64,000 nt of DNA from Actinopolymorpha cephalotaxi (GTDB taxonomy: Bacteria > Actinomycetota > Actinomycetes > Propionibacteriales > Actinopolymorphaceae): positions 3,866,850 through 3,930,849 of the forward strand of contig NZ_JACBZA010000001.1 of NCBI RefSeq assembly GCF_013408535.1, read 5' to 3'. Shown piece by piece: positions 8,360 to 15,487 of this stretch. The notes under the pieces were generated by a model that had not been told where the DNA came from, made no database searches, and saw only the letters and a program-made list of their open reading frames with translations. The position numbers were made by a program, and so were the translations under genes. Numbering within the stretch: the first letter of the stretch is position 1; each line of letters opens with the position of its first letter.

Positions 8360-10057
8360 ATGGGGCGCACAGACGAGATTGCCGACAGGTACGTCGACGA
8401 CTACGCCGCCGCCGATCCGGTGAGCGCGACGTTCGCCGGCATCGCGGGGTACGACGACCAGCTCACCGACTACTCCCCCGAGGGCTTCGACCGGCGGGCC
8501 GAGCTGGCCCGTGCGGCGGTCCGCGAACTCGAGCGGACCGAGCCACTGGACGAGCGGGAGACGGTCGCCCGGGCGGCCATGCTCGAACGCCTCGGTCTCG
8601 AGCTCGAACGCCACGACGCCGGTGTCACCACCAGCGACCTCAACGTCGTGGCGAGCCCGCTGCAGGACGTCCGCGGCGCCTTCGACCTGATGCCCACCGA
8701 CAGTGAGGCGGCATGGGCGACGGTGGCGGCCCGGCTGGCGCGGGTTCCCGAAGCGCTCGACGGCTTCCGGCGCACGCTCGCCGAGGCCGCCGCCGACGGC
8801 CGGGTCTCGGCCCGTCGCCAGATCGACGCCTGTGCCGACCAGTGCCGGTCCTGGCTGCCGCCCGAGGACGACTTCTTCGGCACGCTGGTCGCGCAAGCCG
8901 AGGTTGACGGCGAGGGCGGCGTCGCCGCCGGGTCCACTGTCGGTGCGGGCCTACGGGCCGATCTCGCCCGGGGCGCGGAGGTGGCCAGGCAGGCGGTGGC
9001 CGACTTCGAACGCTTCCTGCGCGACGAGCTCGCGCCGAAGGGACACGCGACCGACGGGGTGGGCGAGTCGCAGTACGCCCTTGCCTCCCGGTACTTCCTG
9101 GGTGCCCGGGTCGATCTCGCGGAGACCTACGCGTGGGGCTGGGAGGAGCTGACCCGGATCGAGACGGACATGCGTGGTGTCGCCGACCGGATCGTTTCCG
9201 GCGGCACCGTCGCGGACGCCGTGACCGCGCTGGAGGCGGACCCCGCGCGCCGGATCGCGAACAAGGACGCCTTCCGCGAATGGATGCAGGAGCTCGCCGA
9301 CCACACCGTCTCCGAACTCGCCGGTGTGCACTTCGACATCCCGGAGGAGATCCGCCGGATCGAGTGCCGGATCGCGCCCACCAGCGACGGCAGCATCTAC
9401 TACACCGCGCCGAGTGAGGACCTCGCCCGCCCGGGCCGGATGTGGTGGTCGGTGCCCAAGGGCGTCACGACGTTCTCCACCTGGAAGGAGGTGACCACCG
9501 TCTTCCACGAGGGCGTACCCGGTCACCACCTGCAGGTCGCGCAGACCGTCGTACGCAAGGACCTCCTCAACCGCTGGCAGCGCCTGCTGTGCTGGGTCTC
9601 CGGGCACGGTGAGGGCTGGGCGTTGTACGCCGAACGCCTGATGGACGAGCTCGGCTACCTCGACGAACCCGGCGCGAAGCTCGGCATGCTGGACGCGCAG
9701 GCGTTCCGGGCCGCGCGGGTGGTGGTCGACCTCGGCCTGCACCTGGGCTACCCGATCCCGCCGAACGCGTCCGGCTGGCGGGTCGGCGAGCGGTGGACAC
9801 CCGACGTGGCGCTGGAGTTCATGCTGGCCCACACCCGGATCGACGAGGACTTCCTGCGCTTCGAGGTGAACCGCTACCTCGGCTGGCCGGGACAGGCACC
9901 GTCGTACAAGGTGGGTGAGCGGATCTGGCTCGCGGCTCGTGAGGACGCCAGGGCACGCAAGGGTTCGGCGTTCGACCTGAAGGAGTTCCACCGCGCGGCG
10001 CTCGACCTCGGCTCGCTCGGCCTCGACCCGCTGCGGGACTCTCTCGCCCGCCTCTGA
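8360..10057 (+). CDS. DUF885 family protein, putative metallopeptidase
   Basis: A 565-residue member of the DUF885 family, whose members are thought to be zinc-dependent carboxypeptidase-like hydrolases. The N-terminus (DEIADRYVDDYAAADPVSAT) is typical, and the putative metal site HEGVPGHHLQ lies near residue 390, with a conserved GHGEGWALYAE segment after it. There is no signal peptide, so it is cytoplasmic. The ATG at 8360 was chosen for its upstream TAGGCT box and because the family similarity begins there; an ATG at 8333 is possible. It diverges from the frameshifted gene, and a hairpin lies just past its stop codon. The physiological substrate is unknown. Confidence 0.85.
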   Translation: MGRTDEIADRYVDDYAAADPVSATFAGIAGYDDQLTDYSPEGFDRRAELARAAVRELERTEPLDERETVARAAMLERLGLELERHDAGVTTSDLNVVASPLQDVRGAFDLMPTDSEAAWATVAARLARVPEALDGFRRTLAEAAADGRVSARRQIDACADQCRSWLPPEDDFFGTLVAQAEVDGEGGVAAGSTVGAGLRADLARGAEVARQAVADFERFLRDELAPKGHATDGVGESQYALASRYFLGARVDLAETYAWGWEELTRIETDMRGVADRIVSGGTVADAVTALEADPARRIANKDAFREWMQELADHTVSELAGVHFDIPEEIRRIECRIAPTSDGSIYYTAPSEDLARPGRMWWSVPKGVTTFSTWKEVTTVFHEGVPGHHLQVAQTVVRKDLLNRWQRLLCWVSGHGEGWALYAERLMDELGYLDEPGAKLGMLDAQAFRAARVVVDLGLHLGYPIPPNASGWRVGERWTPDVALEFMLAHTRIDEDFLRFEVNRYLGWPGQAPSYKVGERIWLAAREDARARKGSAFDLKEFHRAALDLGSLGLDPLRDSLARL

Positions 10058-10064
10058 TTCCCGG

Positions 10065-10081
10065 CGGCGCGCATCGCGCCG
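10065..10081 (+). terminator. Hairpin downstream of the DUF885 gene
   Basis: A perfect 7-bp inverted repeat (CGGCGCG / CGCGCCG) with a 3-nt loop lies 7 nt after the stop codon. There is no T-run, as is usual in high-GC terminators. Confidence 0.5.
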
Positions 10082-10140
10082 TTCCGCAGCAACCTAAGCG
10101 GCCAGATCAAGCCGGAAGCCGGCTTGTCGGTGCTCGGGCC

Positions 10141-10146
10141 TAGTGT
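10141..10146 (+). promoter_or_regulatory. Probable -10 box of the DinB-like gene (TAGTGT)
   Basis: TAGTGT ends 7 nt before the ATG at 10154, consistent with a leaderless transcript. Confidence 0.35.
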
Positions 10147-10153
10147 GCGGAGC

Positions 10154-10873
10154 ATGACGCGGTATGACGACGAGGATCTGCGCGGTGCGGAGTTCCGTGA
10201 GTGCGATCTGACCGGGGCACGCCTGATCGGCGTCGTCATGCAGGATGCGGTGATCGACGGGCTCATCACCAACCTCGTGGTGAACGGTGTCGAGGTCACC
10301 GAGTACGTCGAGGCAGAGCTCGACCGGCGTCATCCGGTGCGGGTGCTGATCCGCTCCGAGGAACCTGCCGATCTGCGCGAGGCATCGCGTCAGCTCCGTG
10401 CCGGCTGGGCCGCCACGATCGAGCGAATCCGCCGTACGTCCGGCATCGAGCACCGCAGCGTGAACGACGAGTGGTCGGCGCTGCAGACGATGCGCCACCT
10501 GGTCTTCGTCCACGACTCGTGGTTCCGCCGCTGCTGCCTGGGGTCGACGGAACTGTTCACGCCGATGGGCATCGGGACGACCGTCGAGCCCTACCGTGGA
10601 TCGCACGGGCTTGATCTCTCGCTCGATCCGGCCCTCGACGAGATCGTGAGCGTGCGGGACGCACAGGCCGCCGAGCTGGAGGCCTGGCTCGACGAGGTCA
10701 CCGCCGAGCAGCTCGCAGCGCGAGCGCCGGTGCCCGACGACGATGTCTGGCCGCCGTACGCCAGGGGCCGTTCGGTCCGGCAGTGCCTGCGCACGGTGCT
10801 CAACGAGACCTTCGAGCACCACGGATTCTGCGTCCGCGACCTCGACCTGAGCGAGGCACAGGACGCCGAGTAG
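10154..10873 (+). CDS. Pentapeptide-containing DinB-superfamily protein
   Basis: Protein of 239 residues. The first 25 or so (LRGAEFRECDLTGARLIGV) match pentapeptide repeat spacing. A four-helix DinB-like domain follows, with candidate metal-binding histidines in MRHLVFVHDSWF and FEHHGF. DinB-fold proteins are often metal-dependent thiol-using enzymes or damage-inducible proteins of unknown activity. This arrangement (short pentapeptide lead plus DinB) recurs in actinobacteria, but no reaction can be assigned. The start is chosen at the ATG closest to a TAGTGT box. Confidence 0.75.
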   Translation: MTRYDDEDLRGAEFRECDLTGARLIGVVMQDAVIDGLITNLVVNGVEVTEYVEAELDRRHPVRVLIRSEEPADLREASRQLRAGWAATIERIRRTSGIEHRSVNDEWSALQTMRHLVFVHDSWFRRCCLGSTELFTPMGIGTTVEPYRGSHGLDLSLDPALDEIVSVRDAQAAELEAWLDEVTAEQLAARAPVPDDDVWPPYARGRSVRQCLRTVLNETFEHHGFCVRDLDLSEAQDAE

Positions 10874-10953
10874 GGCCGGCCACGGACTCGGCATCTTGCG
10901 GATGCGGGCATCGCTGACCGTCCAGGCTCGGGGCCGTGGGGCGAATGCGCCGG

Positions 10954-11400
10954 CTAACTGGCGCCGCTCCTCGCCGTCAGAGCCAGAACACCGAATTCCA
11001 GGACCACCGACAGCAAGGCGAACAACGGATACCAGCGGTATTTCCACTGCGCGGCGAACCAGCCCGTCCACGCGAAATAGCAGGCGAGGCCCCCTAACAG
11101 AGTCATCACCCCGAAACCCCAGTCCGCTGCTTCCAAACCGCGCTGCAGCCTGAACCAGATCCCGATTACGGCGATCAGCAACCCGAGAACCGTCGGGTAC
11201 ATCACGAAGAAACGTAGGTCGTCGAAGGAGCGATATCCGAGTCCTCGCCGGAACGCGGCTCGTCGGGGAGACCGATCCTCGCCGTTTTCCCGTTCGGCTC
11301 GTTCGAGCTCCTCGATGCTGCTGCGCATCCGGCCGTATCGATAGACCTTGCCCATCGTCAACAGGAAATTGTCAAGCATTACGTTGAGACGAATCGCCAC
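10954..11400 (-). CDS. Small membrane protein, AQWKYRWYP paralogue 1
   Basis: I do not recognise the family. The 148 residues show a charged cytoplasmic N-terminal third (SSIEELERAEREN, about 28-40) followed by three hydrophobic segments, about residues 64-83, 92-112 and 121-140. The motif AQWKYRWYPLF lies between the second and third. The same motif and topology recur in the two genes upstream, so these are tandem duplicates. The start at GTG 11398-11400 is uncertain; ATGs at 11379 and 11355 are alternatives. By eye it is less GC-rich than its surroundings, and the secretion-linked genes at 12.3-13.8 kb lie nearby. Confidence 0.65.
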   Translation of the reverse strand: MAIRLNVMLDNFLLTMGKVYRYGRMRSSIEELERAERENGEDRSPRRAAFRRGLGYRSFDDLRFFVMYPTVLGLLIAVIGIWFRLQRGLEAADWGFGVMTLLGGLACYFAWTGWFAAQWKYRWYPLFALLSVVLEFGVLALTARSGAS

Positions 11401-11646
11401 GTAAGGTTTCCGGCCGGACGATGTACAGGGTGCTGAACGTCAGGACCAGAGCCACGATGGTGAACAGCGGGTACCAGCGGTACTTCCACTGCGCGTTGTA
11501 CCAGCCCGTCCAGCCGAAGTAGACGCCTGTGGCAGCCAGGCACGCTCGAACCACTCACGCTCCTCGATGCTGGTGAGCATTCTGCGAGTGCGAAGCACCT
11601 TACTCAGCAGCGAATGTGCCTTGTCGAACACCCACCGCCTACGCAC
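11372..11646 (-). pseudogene. Decayed copy of the AQWKYRWYP membrane protein (paralogue 2)
   Basis: From 11646 the reading frame begins like the paralogues (RTRRMLTSIEE, compare RNGRMRKSIAD), then runs into shadow sequence. A second frame picks up the family again from about 11550 (VYFGWTGWYNAQWKYRWYP, then a hydrophobic tail) and ends at 11372. About 50 residues that carry the first membrane segment in the other copies are missing at the junction, and the frame is shifted, so the gene is broken by a deletion. Its 3' end overlaps the start of paralogue 1 by 29 bp. The 61-codon 3' fragment could still be translated, but that is unproven. Confidence 0.65.
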
Positions 11647-11649
11647 TTC

Positions 11650-12105
11650 TTACGCGGCGGAGTACATGAGCACGTAGGTGAGGACTATCGCCGCTACCGC
11701 GAACAGCGGATACCACCGGTACTTCCACTGTGCCTTGTACCAACCCTTCCAGCCGAAGTAGCAGGCCACCAGTGCCAGAGCGCTCACCGCGATCGACGAC
11801 CCCTTGTTGTCAACGCCGTTCCTCAGCCTTGCGTACACGGAAGCTAGTGAGACCAACGCGAGGGCCAGCGTGAGCGTCATGACGTGAAGCCGGAGGCTGT
11901 CCGCCGACTGGATGCCAAGTGCGCGCCGGGATGCTTTCCGGCGAGGAGACTTCACCGAGCCGCGTTCCTCCTCGGCACGTTCGACATCGGCGATGCTCTT
12001 GCGCATGCGTCCGTTCCGGAAAACCCTGTCCGAGAACGACAGAAACCTGTCGAGTACCTCACGAAGGCCTGTGAGGACACCCATCGTCTCCCTCGCTCTC
12101 CCCAT
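11650..12105 (-). CDS. Small membrane protein, AQWKYRWYP paralogue 3
   Basis: Unrecognised family, 151 residues, intact and parallel to paralogue 1: a charged N-terminal region (KSIADVERAEEERG), an SPRRKASRRALG linker (SPRRAAFRRGLG in paralogue 1), then three hydrophobic segments with AQWKYRWYPLF between the last two. The start could be the ATG at 12105 or the one at 12084. It is the first gene of the array and faces a 194-bp spacer that carries DnaA-box-like sites. Tandem paralogue arrays beside secretion genes are often immunity genes; that reading is inference only. Confidence 0.65.
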   Translation of the reverse strand: MGRARETMGVLTGLREVLDRFLSFSDRVFRNGRMRKSIADVERAEEERGSVKSPRRKASRRALGIQSADSLRLHVMTLTLALALVSLASVYARLRNGVDNKGSSIAVSALALVACYFGWKGWYKAQWKYRWYPLFAVAAIVLTYVLMYSAA

Positions 12106-12158
12106 TTAGTCGCTGGCTCCGGGGAAGCCTAGTCATCTCGCGACAACACACGTCCATG

Positions 12159-12217
12159 TCGTCCACAGACCTGGTCAGAACCTGTCCACAGCAAGTCGAT
12201 CGGCATCGTTGTCCACA
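12159..12217. promoter_or_regulatory. Cluster of three DnaA-box-like sites
   Basis: The spacer between divergent genes contains TCGTCCACA (12159-12167), CTGTCCACA (12182-12190) and TTGTCCACA (12209-12217), all in the same orientation. The last equals the high-GC actinobacterial DnaA box. No dnaA, dnaN or AT-rich unwinding region is nearby, so this is not proposed as oriC. Confidence 0.4.
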
Positions 12218-12299
12218 GAGCGAGGTTGCTGTCCGGATTGGAGGCGCCATGACTTCGTAGGCTTCCACGAACCAGAACCCATCGCCGAAAGAAGGTTCC

Positions 12300-12614
12300 A
12301 TGAGCTTCAGTGTTGCCCCGGACGACCTGGACGGCTTCGCTCACCTGCTCAGGCGAGCAGGTGAGGATGCCGAAGCACTTCACGCTCACCTTCGACGGTA
12401 CGGCGAGATCCCGCCCGCCTCGCAGGGTGCAGCCCTGATCTTCGGCGGAACCCACCAGGATCTGGTCAACGCGTTGACCAGTCACGCTCTCACCCTGACC
12501 CGTCTGCTCGACGCCGCGCGTACCCAGGTTCACTCAGCCGCGACAAGCTATCGGACGGTCGACGATGCGGCGGCTGCCCGGCTTGACGCTGCCCTACCCC
12601 CAGCGACTCGCTGA
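12300..12614 (+). CDS. EspC-like (type VII secretion-associated) small protein
   Basis: A 104-residue, largely helical protein resembling the EspC family of ESX secretion-associated proteins: short N-terminal strand FSVAPDDL, then alanine/leucine-rich helices and no signal peptide. Such proteins are usually secreted with WXG100-type partners. GAAGG lies upstream of the ATG, and the WXG-like gene begins 9 bp after its stop, so the two are translationally close. No ESX secretion ATPase (EccC) is in the window, so export would depend on one elsewhere. The family call rests on pattern only. Confidence 0.6.
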   Translation: MSFSVAPDDLDGFAHLLRRAGEDAEALHAHLRRYGEIPPASQGAALIFGGTHQDLVNALTSHALTLTRLLDAARTQVHSAATSYRTVDDAAAARLDAALPPATR

Positions 12615-12623
12615 GCCACACTC

Positions 12624-13421
12624 GTGAACTCCAATCCAGCTTCGAAGCCGCACAGCGGTACCTTCTCCGATGCCGTCGAGCCCACCTCAATGCTCGTCAC
12701 ACCGAACGGCATCAACGGATACTCCGAGACTCTCCTCGATTCTGTGGACCAGATCATGTCCCTGGTCAGTCCGTCGGCGTGGATCCTTGAGATCGTCTAC
12801 GGAACTCTTGCGGTCGATCCGTTCCAGGAAGTGGTCAAACGTCTAGGCGGAGACTGGAACTACTTCGCCGACTGTGCCGACCTCTGGCGCATCCTGGGTG
12901 ACACTCACCGGGCCATCGCCACGAACTTGCGACGTGGGAACGCTGTCCTGGACCAAACCTGGAACGGCCGCGCCGCCGACACCGCCTTCGCCTACTTCCA
13001 CGACCTGACAGGCCATCTCGACGCGATGGGCAACACCCTGCACCGGTGCGCGAAAGAGTACGAGCGGTTGACCCTGCTGGTCTGGTACGCCGTCAAGGGC
13101 CTGGGCGCCGGGCTGCAAGCGTTGATAGACCTCGCGCTCACCATGGCGATTGCCGCCGCTGCCGGCGGCGCCACGGCCGGCACCGGGTTCGGACCAGCAG
13201 TAGCGGCTGCGATCATCGCCCTGCAGGCCACCCGAATGATTCGAGTGTGGGACAAGATCGCGGACTACCTGACAGTGTTTGAAGCAGGAGTCTTCGGGGT
13301 TGGTGGTGTCGTCGCCGAACTGCGCTTTGTCGCAGAACACCTTCCGCAGCCACCGGCGAGTCCGGGGCTATCCACGGCTCCCCCGACTGGTGACTGGAAT
13401 ACACATGGCCATGGGTTCTGA
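12624..13421 (+). CDS. WXG-like protein with hydrophobic C-terminal half
   Basis: A 265-residue protein of uncertain function. The middle carries LDQTWNGRAADTAFAYFHDL (about residues 112-131), the WxG turn between two helices typical of ESX/WXG100 and LXG substrates. It is followed by a Gly/Ala-rich hydrophobic region (about 165-205) that may insert in membranes. Unlike polymorphic toxins it has no recognisable C-terminal toxin domain and ends in a Pro-rich tail. The GTG at 12624 lies 9 bp after the EspC-like gene; an ATG at residue 23 is an alternative start. It overlaps the next gene by 17 bp. A secreted effector or structural partner are both possible. Confidence 0.6.
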   Translation: MNSNPASKPHSGTFSDAVEPTSMLVTPNGINGYSETLLDSVDQIMSLVSPSAWILEIVYGTLAVDPFQEVVKRLGGDWNYFADCADLWRILGDTHRAIATNLRRGNAVLDQTWNGRAADTAFAYFHDLTGHLDAMGNTLHRCAKEYERLTLLVWYAVKGLGAGLQALIDLALTMAIAAAAGGATAGTGFGPAVAAAIIALQATRMIRVWDKIADYLTVFEAGVFGVGGVVAELRFVAEHLPQPPASPGLSTAPPTGDWNTHGHGF

Positions 13422-13776
13422 GGAGCACCCGGGCCCGCCGTCGGAGTCGTATTACGAGAAGGAGTTCGCAGAGCTTCGGCGGCTCGCCGACGATCCCGGC
13501 CGTGAGCGTCTCCTCCGTCGGTCACTCGACATCCTCGCCGGTGACCGGAGCCGTCCCGTGCTGCGCGACTTCGCCGAGGACGTACGCCACGGGCGGATGG
13601 GCCTGGCCGAGGCCGCTGCCTCCTCCGCCTACACGGAGGAGTTCACCACCCACGTGCGCGGCTTCCTCGACTGGTACACCCAGCTGTCCGACGACGAGCG
13701 AGGGGCACAGGCCGCCGCCGGAGAGGCCTGTCTGGCGTCGCTCACCGAGAACGACGACCTCGAGGAGGCCTCATGA
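13405..13776 (+). CDS. Small hypothetical protein, third gene of the WXG-like set
   Basis: Unrecognised acidic 123-residue protein, probably soluble and helical (YYEKEFAELRRLADDPGRER, then AEDVRHGRMGLAEAAASSAY). The ATG at 13405 gives a 17-bp overlap with the WXG-like gene; an ATG at 13411 is an alternative. The overlap suggests translational coupling and a joint role, for example as a chaperone or immunity partner, but nothing in the sequence proves it. By eye its GC content returns to that of the core genes. It ends 20 bp from the convergent galactonate dehydratase gene. Confidence 0.6.
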   Translation: MAMGSEEHPGPPSESYYEKEFAELRRLADDPGRERLLRRSLDILAGDRSRPVLRDFAEDVRHGRMGLAEAAASSAYTEEFTTHVRGFLDWYTQLSDDERGAQAAAGEACLASLTENDDLEEAS

Positions 13777-13796
13777 GGTCGTGGAACGCGGCCGGC

Positions 13797-14942
13797 TCAC
13801 CACTCGGCGAGCGAGCCGTCGTCGCGGCGGAAGGTCGGCGTACGCCACCGGTGACCCACCTCCGCGGCCCGCGCGACCTCCTTCTCGTCCACCTCGATGC
13901 CGAGCCCAGGCTTGGTCGGCCGGGTGACGTAGCCGTCGGCGAACCCGAACACCGACGTGTCCACGAGGTAGTCAAGCAGGTCCGAGCCCTCGTTGTAGTG
14001 GATGCCGAGGCTCTGCTCCTGGATCAGCGCGTTGGGGCTGGCGAAGTCGACCTGGAGCGAGGCCGCCAGGGCGATCGGCCCGAGCGGACAGTGCGGCGCA
14101 AGGGCCACGTCGTACACCTCTGCCTGCGCGGCGATCCTGCGTACCTCCGAAATCCCACCCGCGTGGGAGAGGTCCGGCTGCGCGATCGCGATGCCCGCGG
14201 ACAGCACGTCCTTGAAGTCCCAGCGGGAGTACAACCTCTCCCCGGTGGCGATCGGGATCGACGTGGACGAACAGATCTGGCCGATCTGGTCGGTCAGCTC
14301 CGGGACCAGCGGCTCCTCGACGAAGAACGGCAGATAGGGCTCGAGCAGCGGCAGGGTCCGCCGGGCCATGGCCATCGTGAACCGGCCGTGGAAGTCGATG
14401 GCGATGTCGAACTCCGGCCCGCACGCCTCCCGGATCGCCGCCACCCGGTCGACCAGGGCGAGACACTGCGCGGCGGTGTCCACCCGGCGCATCTCCCCGC
14501 CACCGTTCATCTTGATCGCGGTGAAGCCCTGGTTCTGCATGTTCTTCGCGGCGTCGGCCACCACGTCCGGGCGGTCACCGCCGATCCAGCCGTAGACCCG
14601 CATCCGGTCGCGCACGTGGCCGCCCAGAAGCTGGTAGACCGGCACGCCGTACACCTTGCCGGCGATGTCCCACAGGGCCTGGTCGATCCCGGCGACCGCG
14701 CTGGAAAGCACCGGGCCGCCGCGATAGAAGTTGCCCTTGCTGAGCACCTGCCAGTGCTCCTCGATGCGCAGCGGGTCCTGGCCGACGAGGTAGTCGGCCG
14801 CCTCGTCCACCGCCGCCGCGACGGTGTGCGCGCGGCCCTCGACGATCGGCTCGCCCCAGCCCGTCACACCCTCGTCGGTGTCGATTCGCAGGAAGCACCA
14901 CCGGGGCGCCACGAGATAGGTCGTCAGGCCGGTGATCTTCAC
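13797..14942 (-). CDS. dgoD: D-galactonate dehydratase
   Basis: Enolase-superfamily enzyme that dehydrates D-galactonate to 2-keto-3-deoxy-D-galactonate. The 381 residues follow the E. coli DgoD pattern closely: [36 protein letters not shown], the catalytic [13 protein letters not shown] segment, [10 protein letters not shown], and a SLAEW C-terminus. I chose the GTG at 14940-14942 because GGAAGGAGT sits 8 nt upstream on the minus strand and it aligns with the family start. It stands alone: no kinase or aldolase of the De Ley-Doudoroff route is adjacent, so those steps must be elsewhere. A closely related aldonate cannot be excluded as substrate. Confidence 0.92.
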   Translation of the reverse strand: MKITGLTTYLVAPRWCFLRIDTDEGVTGWGEPIVEGRAHTVAAAVDEAADYLVGQDPLRIEEHWQVLSKGNFYRGGPVLSSAVAGIDQALWDIAGKVYGVPVYQLLGGHVRDRMRVYGWIGGDRPDVVADAAKNMQNQGFTAIKMNGGGEMRRVDTAAQCLALVDRVAAIREACGPEFDIAIDFHGRFTMAMARRTLPLLEPYLPFFVEEPLVPELTDQIGQICSSTSIPIATGERLYSRWDFKDVLSAGIAIAQPDLSHAGGISEVRRIAAQAEVYDVALAPHCPLGPIALAASLQVDFASPNALIQEQSLGIHYNEGSDLLDYLVDTSVFGFADGYVTRPTKPGLGIEVDEKEVARAAEVGHRWRTPTFRRDDGSLAEW

Positions 14943-15136
14943 CCGCGGACTCCTTCCACGCATTCGTCGACGCGACCGACGACGGCCCGCACAGGTACCG
15001 GCGTCGGCATCGCGCACATCGGCGACGACGCTACCGGAGACACCACCGCGGTAGGCCATGCCCGGCCCCCCGCGACCGGACCCGGCCCACCGGCGGGGTG
15101 CCCGGCCCACCCGATCCCGGGGGGCTAAGGTCGGCG

Positions 15137-15350
15137 GTGCGGTTGGTTCACCGGTCTGCTCGCTCGGTCCGGTGAGGCAAGAGGGAACCCGGTGCGAGTC
15201 CGGGACTGCCCCGCAGCGGTGAGTGGGAACGAACGCCGTGAGATCGCACTGGGCGGCATCATCAGCCACCTGGGAAGCGACGGCCAGTAGGAACCACCGG
15301 TAGGCGACGACCCTGCCGGTACGCCCACGAGTCCGAAGACCTGCCATCCG
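15137..15350 (+). promoter_or_regulatory. Cobalamin (adenosylcobalamin-class) riboswitch upstream of metE
   Basis: The leader shows the conserved cobalamin riboswitch parts in order: GGTGAGGCAAGAGGGAACCC, then GTGCGAGTCCGGGACTGCC and CCGCAGCGGTGAGTGGGAA. A GCCACCTGGGAAG segment follows, and finally the B12 box AGTCCGAAGACCTGCCA at about 15330-15346. It ends about 140 nt before the metE start, giving room for an expression platform. In this context B12 binding is expected to turn off metE, the B12-independent methionine synthase. Confidence 0.9.
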
Positions 15351-15487
15351 TGCGTGGGCCACCCGGCCCACGGTGGTCCGTGGCCTCGAGGGAAGGCGAT
15401 CGGACGACCGGCGTCATGGCGCCAGTCGTTCGACCTGTCCTCACCTCGTCCGCCCCGGGCCGTCCGAGTTCCCGAGGGAAGGACTCC

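Noticed and set aside
12120-12299. Chromosomal origin of replication at the DnaA-box-like cluster
   Set aside because: No dnaA/dnaN/gyrB neighbours, only three boxes and no AT-rich unwinding stretch.
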